Source: a virus. From it: a stretch of DNA of 43,171 nt. Made by a program: the position numbers and the translations under genes. Shown in pieces: positions 7,099 to 13,792 of this stretch. The DNA lies in the IMG/VR virus record IMGVR_UViG_3300044841_000029, positions 1 to 43,171 of that record; one strand, 5' to 3'. The notes below the pieces were generated by a model. The model made no database searches and had not been told where the DNA came from. It saw only the letters and a program-made list of their open reading frames with translations. Position 1 is the first letter of the stretch. Each line of letters begins with the position of its first letter.

Positions 7099-7347
7099 TC
7101 ATGTCATGTCGTCTGGGCCGAGAGTGGTTTCCCAAGGGCGCTCAGGCGGCGACAGGGTGAAGTCGTCCTGGGTCAGCGAGGTCGCGCAGGCAAGTACGCG
7201 CAGCGCGACCCGGTACCCGGCGCCCCACTCGTGCGGCCGGTGGTACACGGGCGCGTCCTCGGTCTGCTTGGTGTCGTCGCGGCACTTATGGACCGGGCCG
7301 AACACGATCTCGTCGCGCCCATTGGGGCAGTTGCAGCGGAGGCTCAT
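7099..7347 (-). CDS. Hypothetical protein, N-terminal Cys motif
   Basis: An 82-residue protein starting at ATG 7347 (ATGA overlap). It begins MSLRCNCPNGRDEIVFGPVHK with two or three cysteines, then VYHRPHEWGAGYRVALRV. Function unknown. Its start overlaps the previous gene's stop, so it is likely to be translated by coupling. Confidence 0.6.
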   Translation of the reverse strand: MSLRCNCPNGRDEIVFGPVHKCRDDTKQTEDAPVYHRPHEWGAGYRVALRVLACATSLTQDDFTLSPPERPWETTLGPDDMT

Positions 7348-7547
7348 GAAAGCGCCTGCTTGTCCGGGTTCATGCCATCGGCGGCCTTGTCGCCCCACGG
7401 ACACGTGGCGTAGTTGGCGGCGTAGTAGCCGTCGAAGTCGCAGGTCTGGCAGATGTTCTCGTTGGAGTGCGGGCACTGTTTCGGGTCGGTCCACCAGCGG
7501 TGGCCCTCACTATTCACGAAGCCCCACGGATTGCTCAAGGCGCTCAT
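7344..7547 (-). CDS. Small Cys-rich protein
   Basis: A 67-residue protein with QCPHSNENICQTCDFDGYY and a further YATCPWGD. The C-H-C-C-C pattern suits a single zinc site. ATG 7547 overlaps the stop of the gene before. Unknown function. Confidence 0.6.
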   Translation of the reverse strand: MSALSNPWGFVNSEGHRWWTDPKQCPHSNENICQTCDFDGYYAANYATCPWGDKAADGMNPDKQALS

Positions 7548-7702
7548 GACGCCACCTCAGGCTTCGGGGCCTTCTTCGGCATGGGGATCTCCTCGAGCAC
7601 CACGCCGTGCTTGATGCCTCCGGCCCCCTCTGTCCACTCGATGGTGGGTGGGTGCGCCTCCAGGTGGGCATCCATCTCGGTGGTGTGCTTGTTGGGCTTC
7701 AT
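7544..7702 (-). CDS. Very small hypothetical protein
   Basis: A 52-residue protein starting MKPNKHTTEMDAHLEAHPPT and ending MPKKAPKPEVAS. The start at 7702 overlaps the upstream TGA as ATGA. His-rich start and Lys/Pro-rich end; no family recognised. Confidence 0.55.
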   Translation of the reverse strand: MKPNKHTTEMDAHLEAHPPTIEWTEGAGGIKHGVVLEEIPMPKKAPKPEVAS

Positions 7703-7917
7703 GACAGCCGCCCCGGCGTCGCGACGTAGGGGACGAATGGGCCGCAGTCGACGAGGTGGCCCGATGGGGAGTCGTCGTACCATGCCTGCGACAAAGCGCG
7801 TTCCGGATCGTAACCGGGCTCGTCCTCGCGAACCCAGCGCTTATGGCTCCTCGGCTGCCGCTTGGCGTGCGACCACTTGCCGCAGGTTGTGCAGCGGTAC
7901 ATCTGGACGGTGGGCAT
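7699..7917 (-). CDS. Small zinc-ribbon protein
   Basis: A 72-residue protein whose first 20 residues hold YRCTTCGKWSHAKRQP, a CxxC half-ribbon with nearby His. A single Cys follows at LVDCGPF. ATG 7917 shares one base with the previous stop. Unknown function; small nucleic-acid-binding proteins of this type are frequent in the operon. Confidence 0.6.
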   Translation of the reverse strand: MPTVQMYRCTTCGKWSHAKRQPRSHKRWVREDEPGYDPERALSQAWYDDSPSGHLVDCGPFVPYVATPGRLS

Positions 7918-8195
7918 CAGATCTCCACCCCGCTCGGCTCATTCATGGGCACACCGGTACGGGCGCGCTGCACCAACTGGCGGCACGTCTGGGCTGCGAA
8001 CCCGTCCGGGTCGGCACTGGTCTGCGCGAGCGTCCTGAATGCTGCGAAGAGGAACCAGAAGCCCTCAGGCAGTAGGGCGCGGTCGTCGTGCATGGCGTCG
8101 TAGACGTCGTCGTAGATCGCGTCGGACTCGTCCTGCCGCATCGGCTCGGCGTATGCCAGATCGACGCCAGCGATCCATGCTGCTGCGGTGGTCAC
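7917..8195 (-). CDS. Hypothetical acidic early protein
   Basis: A 92-residue protein with a GTG start at 8195, overlapping the ERF stop as GTGA. It contains an acidic DESDAIYDDVYDAMHDD stretch, then GFWFLFAAFRTLAQT. It directly follows the recombinase gene, so it could be a partner, but nothing in the sequence proves it. Confidence 0.6.
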   Translation of the reverse strand: MTTAAAWIAGVDLAYAEPMRQDESDAIYDDVYDAMHDDRALLPEGFWFLFAAFRTLAQTSADPDGFAAQTCRQLVQRARTGVPMNEPSGVEI

Positions 8196-8818
8196 TTCGC
8201 CACCTCCGTCAGGTCGGCGGCGAACTCCAGCAGGCGTGGTGCGTTGGCGTTGGACAACAGTTCGCCCTGCGACCATTCCTTGAACCGCTCCGCCACCTCA
8301 TCGGCATCGAACGGGCCGCCCTCCTTCTTCTCCCATGCGTCCACCACGGCCTGCTTGGCGGCTGCGAGTGGGTCAGGCGGCGGTGCATAGGAGCGCTCGT
8401 ACGCCTTCTCGTCCGGGTCCGGCTCGTCGGTGGGGATGCACAACGCCTGCAGCAGCGCGATGCGGTAGGCGACGCTCATCGCCTTGGCGGTGCCCTTGTC
8501 GCCGTTGTCCATCGACTCACCGGGGACCGTGACCTCCAGCGAGTCGCCGGCCGGGCCGACGAACGTGTACCGCACCCGCACTGTGACCTCGCGGGCTGGC
8601 TTGTCGCGGCTGGTCCGCACGTCCCGGTAGGACGCGTCGAGCAGTTCGGGCAGCAGCAGCACGCTGTGCTTGCGGAGCACTGGGCCGACCGCGTTGACCA
8701 CGGCGTCTACGCCACGGAACGAATAGTTCTGGTCGGTGTTGCGGCCGGTCTTGCCGACGTTCTGGACCTCGGTCATCACTGCCGACAGCGCGGCGTGGAT
8801 GGTTGGCGTCTCGGTCAT
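8192..8818 (-). CDS. erf: ERF-family single-strand annealing recombinase
   Basis: A 208-residue protein of the ERF superfamily, which anneals complementary ssDNA during phage recombination and genome circularisation or repair. The family core is seen as IHAALSAVMTEVQNVGKTG, the YSFRGVDAVVNAVGPVL block, the VRVRYTFVGPAGDSLEV strands, and the signature DKGTAKAMSVAYRIALLQAL with IPTDEPDPDE after it. The C-terminal 60 residues are a charged helical tail. SSB, RusA and ERF in one operon make a standard recombination set. ATG 8818 overlaps the WhiB stop. Confidence 0.92.
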   Translation of the reverse strand: MTETPTIHAALSAVMTEVQNVGKTGRNTDQNYSFRGVDAVVNAVGPVLRKHSVLLLPELLDASYRDVRTSRDKPAREVTVRVRYTFVGPAGDSLEVTVPGESMDNGDKGTAKAMSVAYRIALLQALCIPTDEPDPDEKAYERSYAPPPDPLAAAKQAVVDAWEKKEGGPFDADEVAERFKEWSQGELLSNANAPRLLEFAADLTEVAK

Positions 8819-9072
8819 GCTGCTGCACTCCTCTGGCGCCGGCGACGCAGGTTCACGCGCTCCTCGTGCGAGAGGCCGCCGAACACGCCATCGCGCTCGT
8901 TGTTGGTCATCGCGAGCTCAAGGCAGTCGCCTCGCACCGAGCAACCTCGGCAGACCCGCTTCGCTTCATCGTTCGCGTCCGGACTTCCCTTGATCGGGAA
9001 GAACAGGTCTGGGTCTTCATCGAGGCATGCGGCTTTAGCCACCCATGGCACGCGGTTCGGTCCGAGGTTCAT
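8815..9072 (-). CDS. whiB: WhiB-family iron-sulfur transcription regulator
   Basis: An 85-residue WhiB-like protein starting at ATG 9072 (ATGA overlap with RusA). The four [4Fe-4S] ligands are C16, C41, C44 and C50, in the C-X2-C-X5-C spacing of the family. The turn motif is GVFGG (62-66) where most members have GVWGG. An Arg-rich tail (RVNLRRRRQR) would contact DNA. WhiB proteins are found only in actinobacteria and their phages, where they act with the primary sigma factor. The mycobacteriophage TM4 WhiB blocks superinfection and represses host whiB2. Here it sits between RusA and ERF. Confidence 0.93.
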   Translation of the reverse strand: MNLGPNRVPWVAKAACLDEDPDLFFPIKGSPDANDEAKRVCRGCSVRGDCLELAMTNNERDGVFGGLSHEERVNLRRRRQRSAAA

Positions 9073-9473
9073 AGCGTTCCGTTCGTGGTGAGAGCCGTGA
9101 CGACCAGCCACAGGGCGGGCATGCGATCAGGCAGGGATGGCGGGTGGATGCGAGGTGCGGACCAGTCGAGGTGCTTGGGGTCGTCGTCGGGGATGACCTT
9201 CGCGTCTCGCAGCCCATCGATTGCAGGTTTCAAGGTGGCCACGAGGTTGTCTGCGTCGTGCCGTACTGCGGTCTTGGGGCGGTAGTGGAGTCGGACGTGA
9301 ATCGCCTGCTGCGGCGGGATCTTCGCGGCCGTGGCGAGGGTGTGCACGTCAGCGCGGATCATTGCCGCCTTGGCGGACTTGGCCTGGCGGGCGCCCTTGG
9401 TCTGGCCGCGGTCGTTCATCGACAGCGGCGGCGCCTCGTATGGGAGCTGCAGGACCCAGCGCCATGCGCTCAC
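9069..9473 (-). CDS. rusA: RusA-like Holliday-junction resolvase
   Basis: A 134-residue protein with a GTG start at 9473 (GTGA overlap). The RusA signature is present: an N-terminal PPLSMNDRG motif (residues 15-23) with a Lys-rich loop, and the acidic cluster HDADNLVATLKPAIDGLRD (72-90) followed by VIPDDDPKHL. D73, D75 and D90 correspond to the metal-binding aspartates. It cuts four-way junctions and so resolves replication and recombination intermediates before packaging. Confidence 0.93.
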   Translation of the reverse strand: MSAWRWVLQLPYEAPPLSMNDRGQTKGARQAKSAKAAMIRADVHTLATAAKIPPQQAIHVRLHYRPKTAVRHDADNLVATLKPAIDGLRDAKVIPDDDPKHLDWSAPRIHPPSLPDRMPALWLVVTALTTNGTL

Positions 9474-9595
9474 GGCTTGCTCCTGAGGTTGCGCTGGATC
9501 TCGGTACGGACCGCTGCGGGGTTGTACGGGCGGACCGCTGCGGGCTGGTCGTGGGGTATGAGCTGCCCGAGGAGGTAGAGCCAGACGCCGATCAC
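9470..9595 (-). CDS. Very small membrane-like protein
   Basis: A 41-residue reading frame from GTG 9595, overlapping the previous gene's TGA and the RusA GTG as GTGA on both sides. The N-terminal VIGVWLYLLGQLIP is hydrophobic; the rest is polar with RPYNPAAVR. The two-sided overlap is the main support. Function unknown. Confidence 0.5.
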   Translation of the reverse strand: MIGVWLYLLGQLIPHDQPAAVRPYNPAAVRTEIQRNLRSKP

Positions 9596-10284
9596 GAGGG
9601 CGGCGCCGTCGGGAGTAGGGCGTCGGCCACGTAGTCGGCGGCGCGTTTGTACGCGTAGGCGGATGTCACCAAGCGGCCCTCTTGGCTGGCCCAGCGGCGC
9701 AGGGCAGCGACGACCTCCCGCACCTTCTCCACCGGTACGCCGGGCTGTTGCCCACCCACCTCAAGGACGCGGCCGGCGAGGACACGAAGCCTCCGTCGGT
9801 AGTTGTCGCTGGCGGATGGCGCGAATGCATGCACCAGCGCTTCGATCGCGTCCGATTCGGCGTTCGCCGCGTCGCCGCGTGCCCACTCAGGAGCCGATGC
9901 GGCCTCTACCTGCTCATGCGCGGGACAGCCGATGTGCGCAGCAGGGTCCATGTCGTCGGGATAAGCGCAGGTGCACCGCGCGGCCTCTACCTGCTCAGGG
10001 GTGGGCTCGGGGAACGGCTGCCACGGCGGACCGCACTGGATCTCGGCGGACTGGCCGATCCGCCGGCAGCCGTCAGCGTGCTGCTGGGGCTCCTTCGGGT
10101 CGTCGCCGCAGTCCGGGCAAGGCACATGCGTCGCCTCGTCGGCTTCTACTGCCAGCGACGGGGCAACTGGTGGACGGGCGTCGCGCACGGCGTCAATGAG
10201 GTACTGGTCCACGTCGATGGCGGCAAGGACGTTCACGGCGACGTCGCGGCGGTAAGCGACGCTCTCAGGGTTGTCGGCGCTCAC
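9592..10284 (-). CDS. Cys-rich hypothetical early protein
   Basis: A 230-residue protein with a GTG start at 10284 (GTGA overlap). The middle holds two Cys clusters, VPCPDCGDDP with HADGCRR, and RCTCAYPDD with IGCPAHEQ, compatible with two zinc sites. EQVEAA occurs twice around the second cluster. The C-terminus is helical (VEKVREVVAALRRWASQEG and YAYKRAADYVADALL). Not assigned to a family. Confidence 0.65.
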   Translation of the reverse strand: MSADNPESVAYRRDVAVNVLAAIDVDQYLIDAVRDARPPVAPSLAVEADEATHVPCPDCGDDPKEPQQHADGCRRIGQSAEIQCGPPWQPFPEPTPEQVEAARCTCAYPDDMDPAAHIGCPAHEQVEAASAPEWARGDAANAESDAIEALVHAFAPSASDNYRRRLRVLAGRVLEVGGQQPGVPVEKVREVVAALRRWASQEGRLVTSAYAYKRAADYVADALLPTAPPS

Positions 10285-10445
10285 AGGAACTCACCGCCGG
10301 TGATGTAGTGGATCAGCGCGTTGGTCTGGTCATCCGACCGAAGGGCGGCCTGATGGTCACGGCACGGCTGGCAGGTGGTCTCGCCGTCCAGCACGGTCTC
10401 TTCGCAGTTAGCACACTTGGTGGGCTCGTTCGTGTTGTCGCTCAT
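10281..10445 (-). CDS. Small zinc-ribbon protein
   Basis: A 54-residue protein, MSDNTNEPTKCANCEETVL with a second knuckle CQPCRDHQ. A CxxC-X10-CxxC ribbon is complete, so it very probably binds zinc. ATG 10445 overlaps the stop of the gene before. Its target is unknown. Confidence 0.65.
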   Translation of the reverse strand: MSDNTNEPTKCANCEETVLDGETTCQPCRDHQAALRSDDQTNALIHYITGGEFL

Positions 10446-10573
10446 CGGGCGTCCTCTTGGGTTGCGTTCGGGTGGAGCCAGCGCCACAGGGAGCCGGCGA
10501 GGGTCAGCAGGATCAGGAGCCAGACGGCGCCGGTCCATGCGAGCCCGGTGAGGTGCTCCAGTAGCCAGGTCAT
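10442..10573 (-). CDS. Small single-pass membrane protein
   Basis: A 43-residue protein starting MTWLLEHLTGLAWTGAVW with a long hydrophobic stretch (to LTLAGSLW) and a short polar tail. ATG 10573 overlaps the previous TGA. It would insert once in the host membrane. Early membrane proteins sometimes act in host takeover or superinfection exclusion; no evidence here. Confidence 0.6.
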   Translation of the reverse strand: MTWLLEHLTGLAWTGAVWLLILLTLAGSLWRWLHPNATQEDAR

Positions 10574-10950
10574 GAGAGATCGACATCCAGCACCTTGGAT
10601 GTGGCGCACGGCATCCGGCCCGCGCACGACACGCAGCGCCCCGGCTCGCGGGGATCGGGGACATGCAGCGAACGGACCGCAGAGAGCTGGGCTTGGACTG
10701 CGTCCCAGTGGTAGACGTGCGGCGGCTTACGACCTGCCGCCCGCCACGTCTCGTCGGCGTAGTTGTCGCAGGGGTGACAGGAGCCGCAAGGCTTGTCGAA
10801 GGCGTCCACTACCGACTGGATGTCAGACAGATAGAGCGAGGCGCCCGGGAACGAGCAGGAGAGCCTGTCGTTCACGAACGTCGGGGCCTCAGGGATGTAG
10901 GCCGCGATCCAGTCACGGATGCGCTTGCGGGCGGTCGTCGGTGCGGTCAT
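10570..10950 (-). CDS. Hypothetical early protein with two Cys groups
   Basis: A 126-residue protein starting at ATG 10950 (ATGA overlap). It begins with a basic segment (TTARKRIRDWIAAYI), then KPCGSCHPCDNYADE and GRCVSCAGRMPC. Six or seven cysteines suggest two zinc sites. Unknown function. Confidence 0.6.
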   Translation of the reverse strand: MTAPTTARKRIRDWIAAYIPEAPTFVNDRLSCSFPGASLYLSDIQSVVDAFDKPCGSCHPCDNYADETWRAAGRKPPHVYHWDAVQAQLSAVRSLHVPDPREPGRCVSCAGRMPCATSKVLDVDLS

Positions 10951-11423
10951 CGGGTCATCTCCGGGTCGTCTTGGTAGCGGCGCTGTCGATGTCCTTCGCG
11001 GGTGGTGCGCGCCATGTGGCAGGTGTGGCAACGGGCAACGCAGAGCTTCAGCTCCTGCTCAATGCGCTCCCATGACCAGGTCGTACTGAAGGCTCCGGTC
11101 TGGGTGCTGCCTCGGTGTTTTGTGTCAGGGTTCTCGTGGTCGAAGTCGAGCTTGGTCACTTCACCTGCCGTGGAAGGACTCCAGCCGCAGTCGACGCATG
11201 CGAGGGTCAGTTTCAGCGCAACGATGTTCGCGCGGATCTTCGCCTTCCGGACTGCGACCTGGGCCGCTTTGCGCTCCCGGTTCTTCGCGTACCACTCGGA
11301 GTACCGGCTGGCCTGGCACGCCTTGCACTCCGACTGCAGGCCATTGGGACTGCGGCGGGCGGGGTAGAAGTCTTCGGCGGACTTGGTCGCCTCACACCTC
11401 TGGCACTTCTTCTGTTTCGACAT
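10947..11423 (-). CDS. HNH-type endonuclease with N-terminal zinc finger
   Basis: A 158-residue protein. Residues 6-36 hold a zinc finger (KCQRCEATKSAEDFYPARR and SECKACQASR) of the type often found in front of phage HNH domains. After a basic helix the nuclease core follows: ACVDCGW, KLDFDHENPDTKHRG (catalytic DH), and CVARCHTCHMART. The N-H part is less canonical than in the other HNH genes. It lies in the early operon between small hypotheticals. Likely a free-standing or homing nuclease. Confidence 0.75.
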   Translation of the reverse strand: MSKQKKCQRCEATKSAEDFYPARRSPNGLQSECKACQASRYSEWYAKNRERKAAQVAVRKAKIRANIVALKLTLACVDCGWSPSTAGEVTKLDFDHENPDTKHRGSTQTGAFSTTWSWERIEQELKLCVARCHTCHMARTTREGHRQRRYQDDPEMTR

Positions 11424-11426
11424 GGC

Positions 11427-11711
11427 TCAGTCCCTGTCGTCGTACGGTGAGGTGGCGGGGTTGCGGTCGTTCGCCGCTGCGGGCGTGTACTGCTTTGGGG
11501 TGTCCCAGACGATCCGGGTAGCCCCGCCGTGTCCGTGGATCGCTTCCACGTGGCGGATGTCGCTGTGGATCTCGAGCGACGGGGTAGCGCTCAGCCAGAG
11601 CACGATGACCCACTCCCCGTCGCTGCTTTCCCAGCCTTCTGCGACCGTGCCGGTGCCGGAGACGCCGGAGACATCGCGGTCCCGGTGGATCGTGAAGGTC
11701 GCCCCCGTCAT
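11427..11711 (-). CDS. Hypothetical beta-rich early protein
   Basis: A 94-residue protein from ATG 11711 (ATGA overlap), 3 bp before the HNH start. Segments such as TGATFTIHRDRDVSGVSGTG and EWVIVLWLSATPSLEIHSD suggest beta strands. A HGHGG loop follows. No family recognised. Confidence 0.6.
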   Translation of the reverse strand: MTGATFTIHRDRDVSGVSGTGTVAEGWESSDGEWVIVLWLSATPSLEIHSDIRHVEAIHGHGGATRIVWDTPKQYTPAAANDRNPATSPYDDRD

Positions 11712-12007
11712 GCGTCCACCACAGGCAGCCCGGTACGGGTAGCACCCGTCTGCTGGATGACCTCGACCGTGACGTGCCGGCCAAGGATGGTCTGGCGACG
11801 GACCCCGGCGGCGTTCGTGTGCGACGGGAGGATGCGGCCACCGACAACGGAGCGCCACAGGTTCGCCTCGTCGTAGCCGCCGGTCACCTCGATGGAGACC
11901 AGCCCTGCGATGACCGTCACACGCCATGCGGTAGTGCCCAGGTCGGGGAAGTCGTGGAGCAGGTCATCGATCCACTTGGTGTTGTCGGCCAGCGTGAGGG
12001 TCGTCAT
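11708..12007 (-). CDS. Hypothetical early protein
   Basis: A 99-residue protein from ATG 12007 (ATGA overlap). It starts MTTLTLADNTKWIDDLLHDF and has alternating strands (WRVTVIAGLVSIEVTGGYD and HVTVEVIQQTGATRTG). Function unknown. Confidence 0.6.
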   Translation of the reverse strand: MTTLTLADNTKWIDDLLHDFPDLGTTAWRVTVIAGLVSIEVTGGYDEANLWRSVVGGRILPSHTNAAGVRRQTILGRHVTVEVIQQTGATRTGLPVVDA

Positions 12008-12318
12008 GACGCGCTCCCGTTGATCAGGGCAAGCACGGCGCCGGCGTAGGTGCCGAGGCATATGCGGCAGTCCTCGCAAGCGTCGATGCCGTCCTCGTAG
12101 TCGCACATTCCGCACCACGCGCCCTTGTTGTGCAGCAGCCGCATGAGCGTCTCTCGGTCGATCCCCGGCTGAGGCGCGGGCTTGGCGGCGTCGCGGTCGC
12201 GCATCCAGTTGGAGGACAGCAGGTAGCGCGCCCGCTGGTCGTTGCTCTCGAAGTAGTCCATCCGGTCCAGCAGGCCGCGGAGCGCGTCCACGTCTGCCTG
12301 GTTCGGCACGGCGCTCAT
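12004..12318 (-). CDS. Hypothetical protein with Cys cluster
   Basis: A 104-residue protein with a helical first half (DVDALRGLLDRMDYFES) and a C-terminal AWCGMCDYEDGIDACEDCRIC cluster of six cysteines, ending in a hydrophobic AGAVLALI. The cluster could bind zinc or an iron-sulfur centre. ATG 12318 overlaps the previous gene's stop. Confidence 0.6.
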   Translation of the reverse strand: MSAVPNQADVDALRGLLDRMDYFESNDQRARYLLSSNWMRDRDAAKPAPQPGIDRETLMRLLHNKGAWCGMCDYEDGIDACEDCRICLGTYAGAVLALINGSAS

Positions 12319-12554
12319 CGGGCATCGCCGAGCAGGACAACGGCGCGGACGATCGAGCGATTCAAGGTCTTGCGGAGCTGGCGCTCCTGGCGGACGGTCA
12401 GCGGGCGGCGGCCGTTCTGCCGGTAGTAGGCGTCGTCGCGGTCGGCGTAGAGCATCGGCGCCGAGTGCTCGTACTTGTGCTGGACGGTCGTGGTCACCGG
12501 ACCCATGGCGGTCATGGCGGTGACCGTCTGCTGGTGGTTGTAGGTCGACTTCAT
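12315..12554 (-). CDS. Small basic hypothetical protein
   Basis: A 79-residue protein with a clear GAGGG ribosome site before ATG 12554, so this is a new translational start rather than a coupled one. It begins MKSTYNHQQTVTAMTAMGP and ends with basic helices (RRPLTVRQERQLRKTL and NRSIVRAVVLLG). It could bind nucleic acid. The 158 bp before it (12555-12712) hold only hairpins. Confidence 0.6.
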   Translation of the reverse strand: MKSTYNHQQTVTAMTAMGPVTTTVQHKYEHSAPMLYADRDDAYYRQNGRRPLTVRQERQLRKTLNRSIVRAVVLLGDAR

Positions 12555-12575
12555 TGCTACCCTCGTTTCGTTCGT

Positions 12576-12612
12576 GGCCCGGCTTCTTCTTTGCGGATGG
12601 AGGCCGGGCCTC
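12576..12612. terminator. Inverted repeats in a 158-bp non-coding gap
   Basis: GGCCCGGC (12576-12583) pairs with GCCGGGCC (12603-12610), and a perfect 13-base palindrome GAGGCCGGGCCTC lies at 12600-12612. The plus strand continues CGGCTTTTCTC, a weak terminator tail. A second small inverted repeat, GCGCT/AGCGC, occurs at about 12669-12690. The gap may hold an attenuator or operator for the early operon. Confidence 0.35.
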
Positions 12613-12712
12613 GGCTTTTCTCTTCTGAAGTTGGAACCCAGTCGGCGCCAGGAGCGGGCATGCTCAAGCGCTAGGGGGGGTTCAGCGCCGTTGACCAACG
12701 CCGACCGGGGGT

Positions 12713-12904
12713 CTAGGCCGCGGTCCGTTTCCGGGCCGCGATGAACGCCTCCAGGTCCCTCACGTCAATGCGCGAGTCGGATCCACGGGTGGCGATGTTC
12801 ACGACAGGCAGTTCGCCGCGGGCGATGTACTGGTAGACCGTGTCGCGGTGGACGTCGAGGATCTCGGCGGCCCGCTTGACCTTCACCAGCTGCGGGGTGG
12901 TCAC
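12713..12904 (-). CDS. Excisionase-family helix-turn-helix protein
   Basis: A 63-residue protein, GTG start at 12904 overlapping the upstream stop. Nearly the whole length is the HTH_17 fold: LVKVKRAAEILDVHRDTVYQ, YIARGELPVVNI, then a SRIDVRDLEAFIAARKR wing and helix. It is the third gene of the leftward operon. It could be an RDF or an early regulator; another Xis candidate lies at 15832. Confidence 0.8.
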   Translation of the reverse strand: MTTPQLVKVKRAAEILDVHRDTVYQYIARGELPVVNIATRGSDSRIDVRDLEAFIAARKRTAA

Positions 12905-13023
12905 GAGATCACCGACCAGATCGCGTAGCCGCCGAGGGTGACGAAGCCGGCCACCGTGGCGAGCATGCCGAGAGCGGCAACGGCGAAGAGGGGGCAGCCC
13001 TTCACTGGCGGCGAGGCCTTCAT
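12901..13023 (-). CDS. Small membrane protein
   Basis: A 40-residue frame from ATG 13023 whose TGA overlaps the next GTG. After a short basic start (MKASPPVKGCP) it is one hydrophobic helix (LFAVAALGMLATVAGFVTLG). It sits between two helix-turn-helix genes in the immunity region. Function unknown. Confidence 0.55.
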   Translation of the reverse strand: MKASPPVKGCPLFAVAALGMLATVAGFVTLGGYAIWSVIS

Positions 13024-13030
13024 CAGCGGC

Positions 13031-13225
13031 TCAGGCAACATCGGAGCGCTCCTTGGTGAAGGCCTCGAGGTCCTCGGCGGCGATCCGCTTGCGGGACTTC
13101 AGGCCGGGCCGGGGGTGGTGCTGGACGGTGGGAAGCTCGCCCCCACGGATGAGCCGCCAGACCGTGGAGCGGCTGACACCGAGACGCTCCGCCGCCTCAT
13201 CGGGGGTGTAGACGGTCTGTTCCAT
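13031..13225 (-). CDS. Cro-position helix-turn-helix protein
   Basis: A 64-residue protein, first gene of the leftward early operon and divergent from the repressor. It starts at ATG 13225 with AAGG upstream. The HTH_17 fold is clear: VYTPDEAAERLGVSRSTVWR, LIRGGELPTVQ, KSRKRIAAEDLEAFTKE. By position it corresponds to Cro or Xis of other actinobacteriophages. It would be made when the leftward promoter (13273-13301) is free of repressor. Confidence 0.8.
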   Translation of the reverse strand: MEQTVYTPDEAAERLGVSRSTVWRLIRGGELPTVQHHPRPGLKSRKRIAAEDLEAFTKERSDVA

Positions 13226-13256
13226 GGTGTGCCTTCCTGCCGGATCCTGTACCAAA

Positions 13257-13301
13257 CTGTGCCAGTGGTAGGACCGTACTCCCGGCGCGTACCCTCCGCA
13301 A
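13257..13301 (-). promoter_or_regulatory. Leftward early promoter with operator at the start site
   Basis: On the minus strand, TTGCGG (13296-13301) and TACGGT (13273-13278) are separated by 17 bp. They fit a sigma-A type promoter for the early operon. A TGGCAC box (13259-13264) lies where transcription would start, so a bound repressor would block it. A further copy of the box (13322-13327) lies just upstream. Confidence 0.45.
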
Positions 13302-13346
13302 CCTTTTGGTGAACTCTTTCTGTGCCAATCTGCCCGAAACTAGCCG

Positions 13347-13420
13347 TAGACGTTCCAATCTGTATCAGGTACGGTGGCACCACTTGGCACACGTTGGCTG
13401 CCCCTGGCACAGAAAGGCAC
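13347..13420 (+). promoter_or_regulatory. Repressor promoter and five phased TGGCAC operator boxes
   Basis: TAGACG (13347-13352) and TACGGT (13370-13375) with a 17-bp spacer make a rightward promoter candidate. From there, six-base boxes start at 13375, 13385, 13395, 13405 and 13415 as TGGCAC, TGGCAC, TGGCTG, TGGCAC and AGGCAC, each exactly 10 bp from the last. The array covers the start of the repressor transcript, which suggests autoregulation by protein bound along one face of the DNA. Confidence 0.55.
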
Positions 13421-13429
13421 AAATACCGG

Positions 13430-13768
13430 ATGATCCACTACATGATCGACAACAGTGGTCGTGCCCGCATTGGGGAGTTCGTCAGAAAGGCCATCGCCTG
13501 GAAGCAGACATCGGCCGTGAAGGTCGCAGCCATGACGGGCCGGCCGAGCCGCCAGACCATCCAACGGATCGTCGCTGGGGAGGAGGTCTCGGAGATGAGC
13601 CTGATGGCGCTGGGGACCAAGTTGGGGCTACCGGCCGACTACCTGCTCTACGTCGGCACTGGGGATATCCCGAGGATCCGCCGGTCCGGTGCGGACCCGG
13701 ATTTGATCAGAGTCACGCTCGAGCTGATCCAGCCAGACGAGTCCGACGCCGGCTACAACCACGCATAA
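13430..13768 (+). CDS. Immunity repressor (helix-turn-helix)
   Basis: A 112-residue protein, first rightward gene of the lysogeny module and divergent from the early operon. A helix-turn-helix lies at about residues 29-50 (AVKVAAMTGRPSRQTIQRIV), with a following helix (MSLMALGTKLGLPADYLLYV) typical of small XRE-like repressors. The C-terminal 40 residues are polar. The start at 13430 is chosen because the upstream DNA is an operator array; ATG 13442 is an alternative. No good ribosome site is seen before 13430, so a leaderless or weakly translated message is possible. It would bind the TGGCAC boxes and keep the prophage silent. Confidence 0.75.
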   Translation: MIHYMIDNSGRARIGEFVRKAIAWKQTSAVKVAAMTGRPSRQTIQRIVAGEEVSEMSLMALGTKLGLPADYLLYVGTGDIPRIRRSGADPDLIRVTLELIQPDESDAGYNHA

Positions 13769-13792
13769 GACCTAACTGGGGGAGTAGAGACG

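Noticed and set aside
13322-13429. A 36-residue N-terminal extension of the repressor
   Set aside because: The DNA there is a phased operator array and promoter candidate, and the extra residues precede the fold without a ribosome site.
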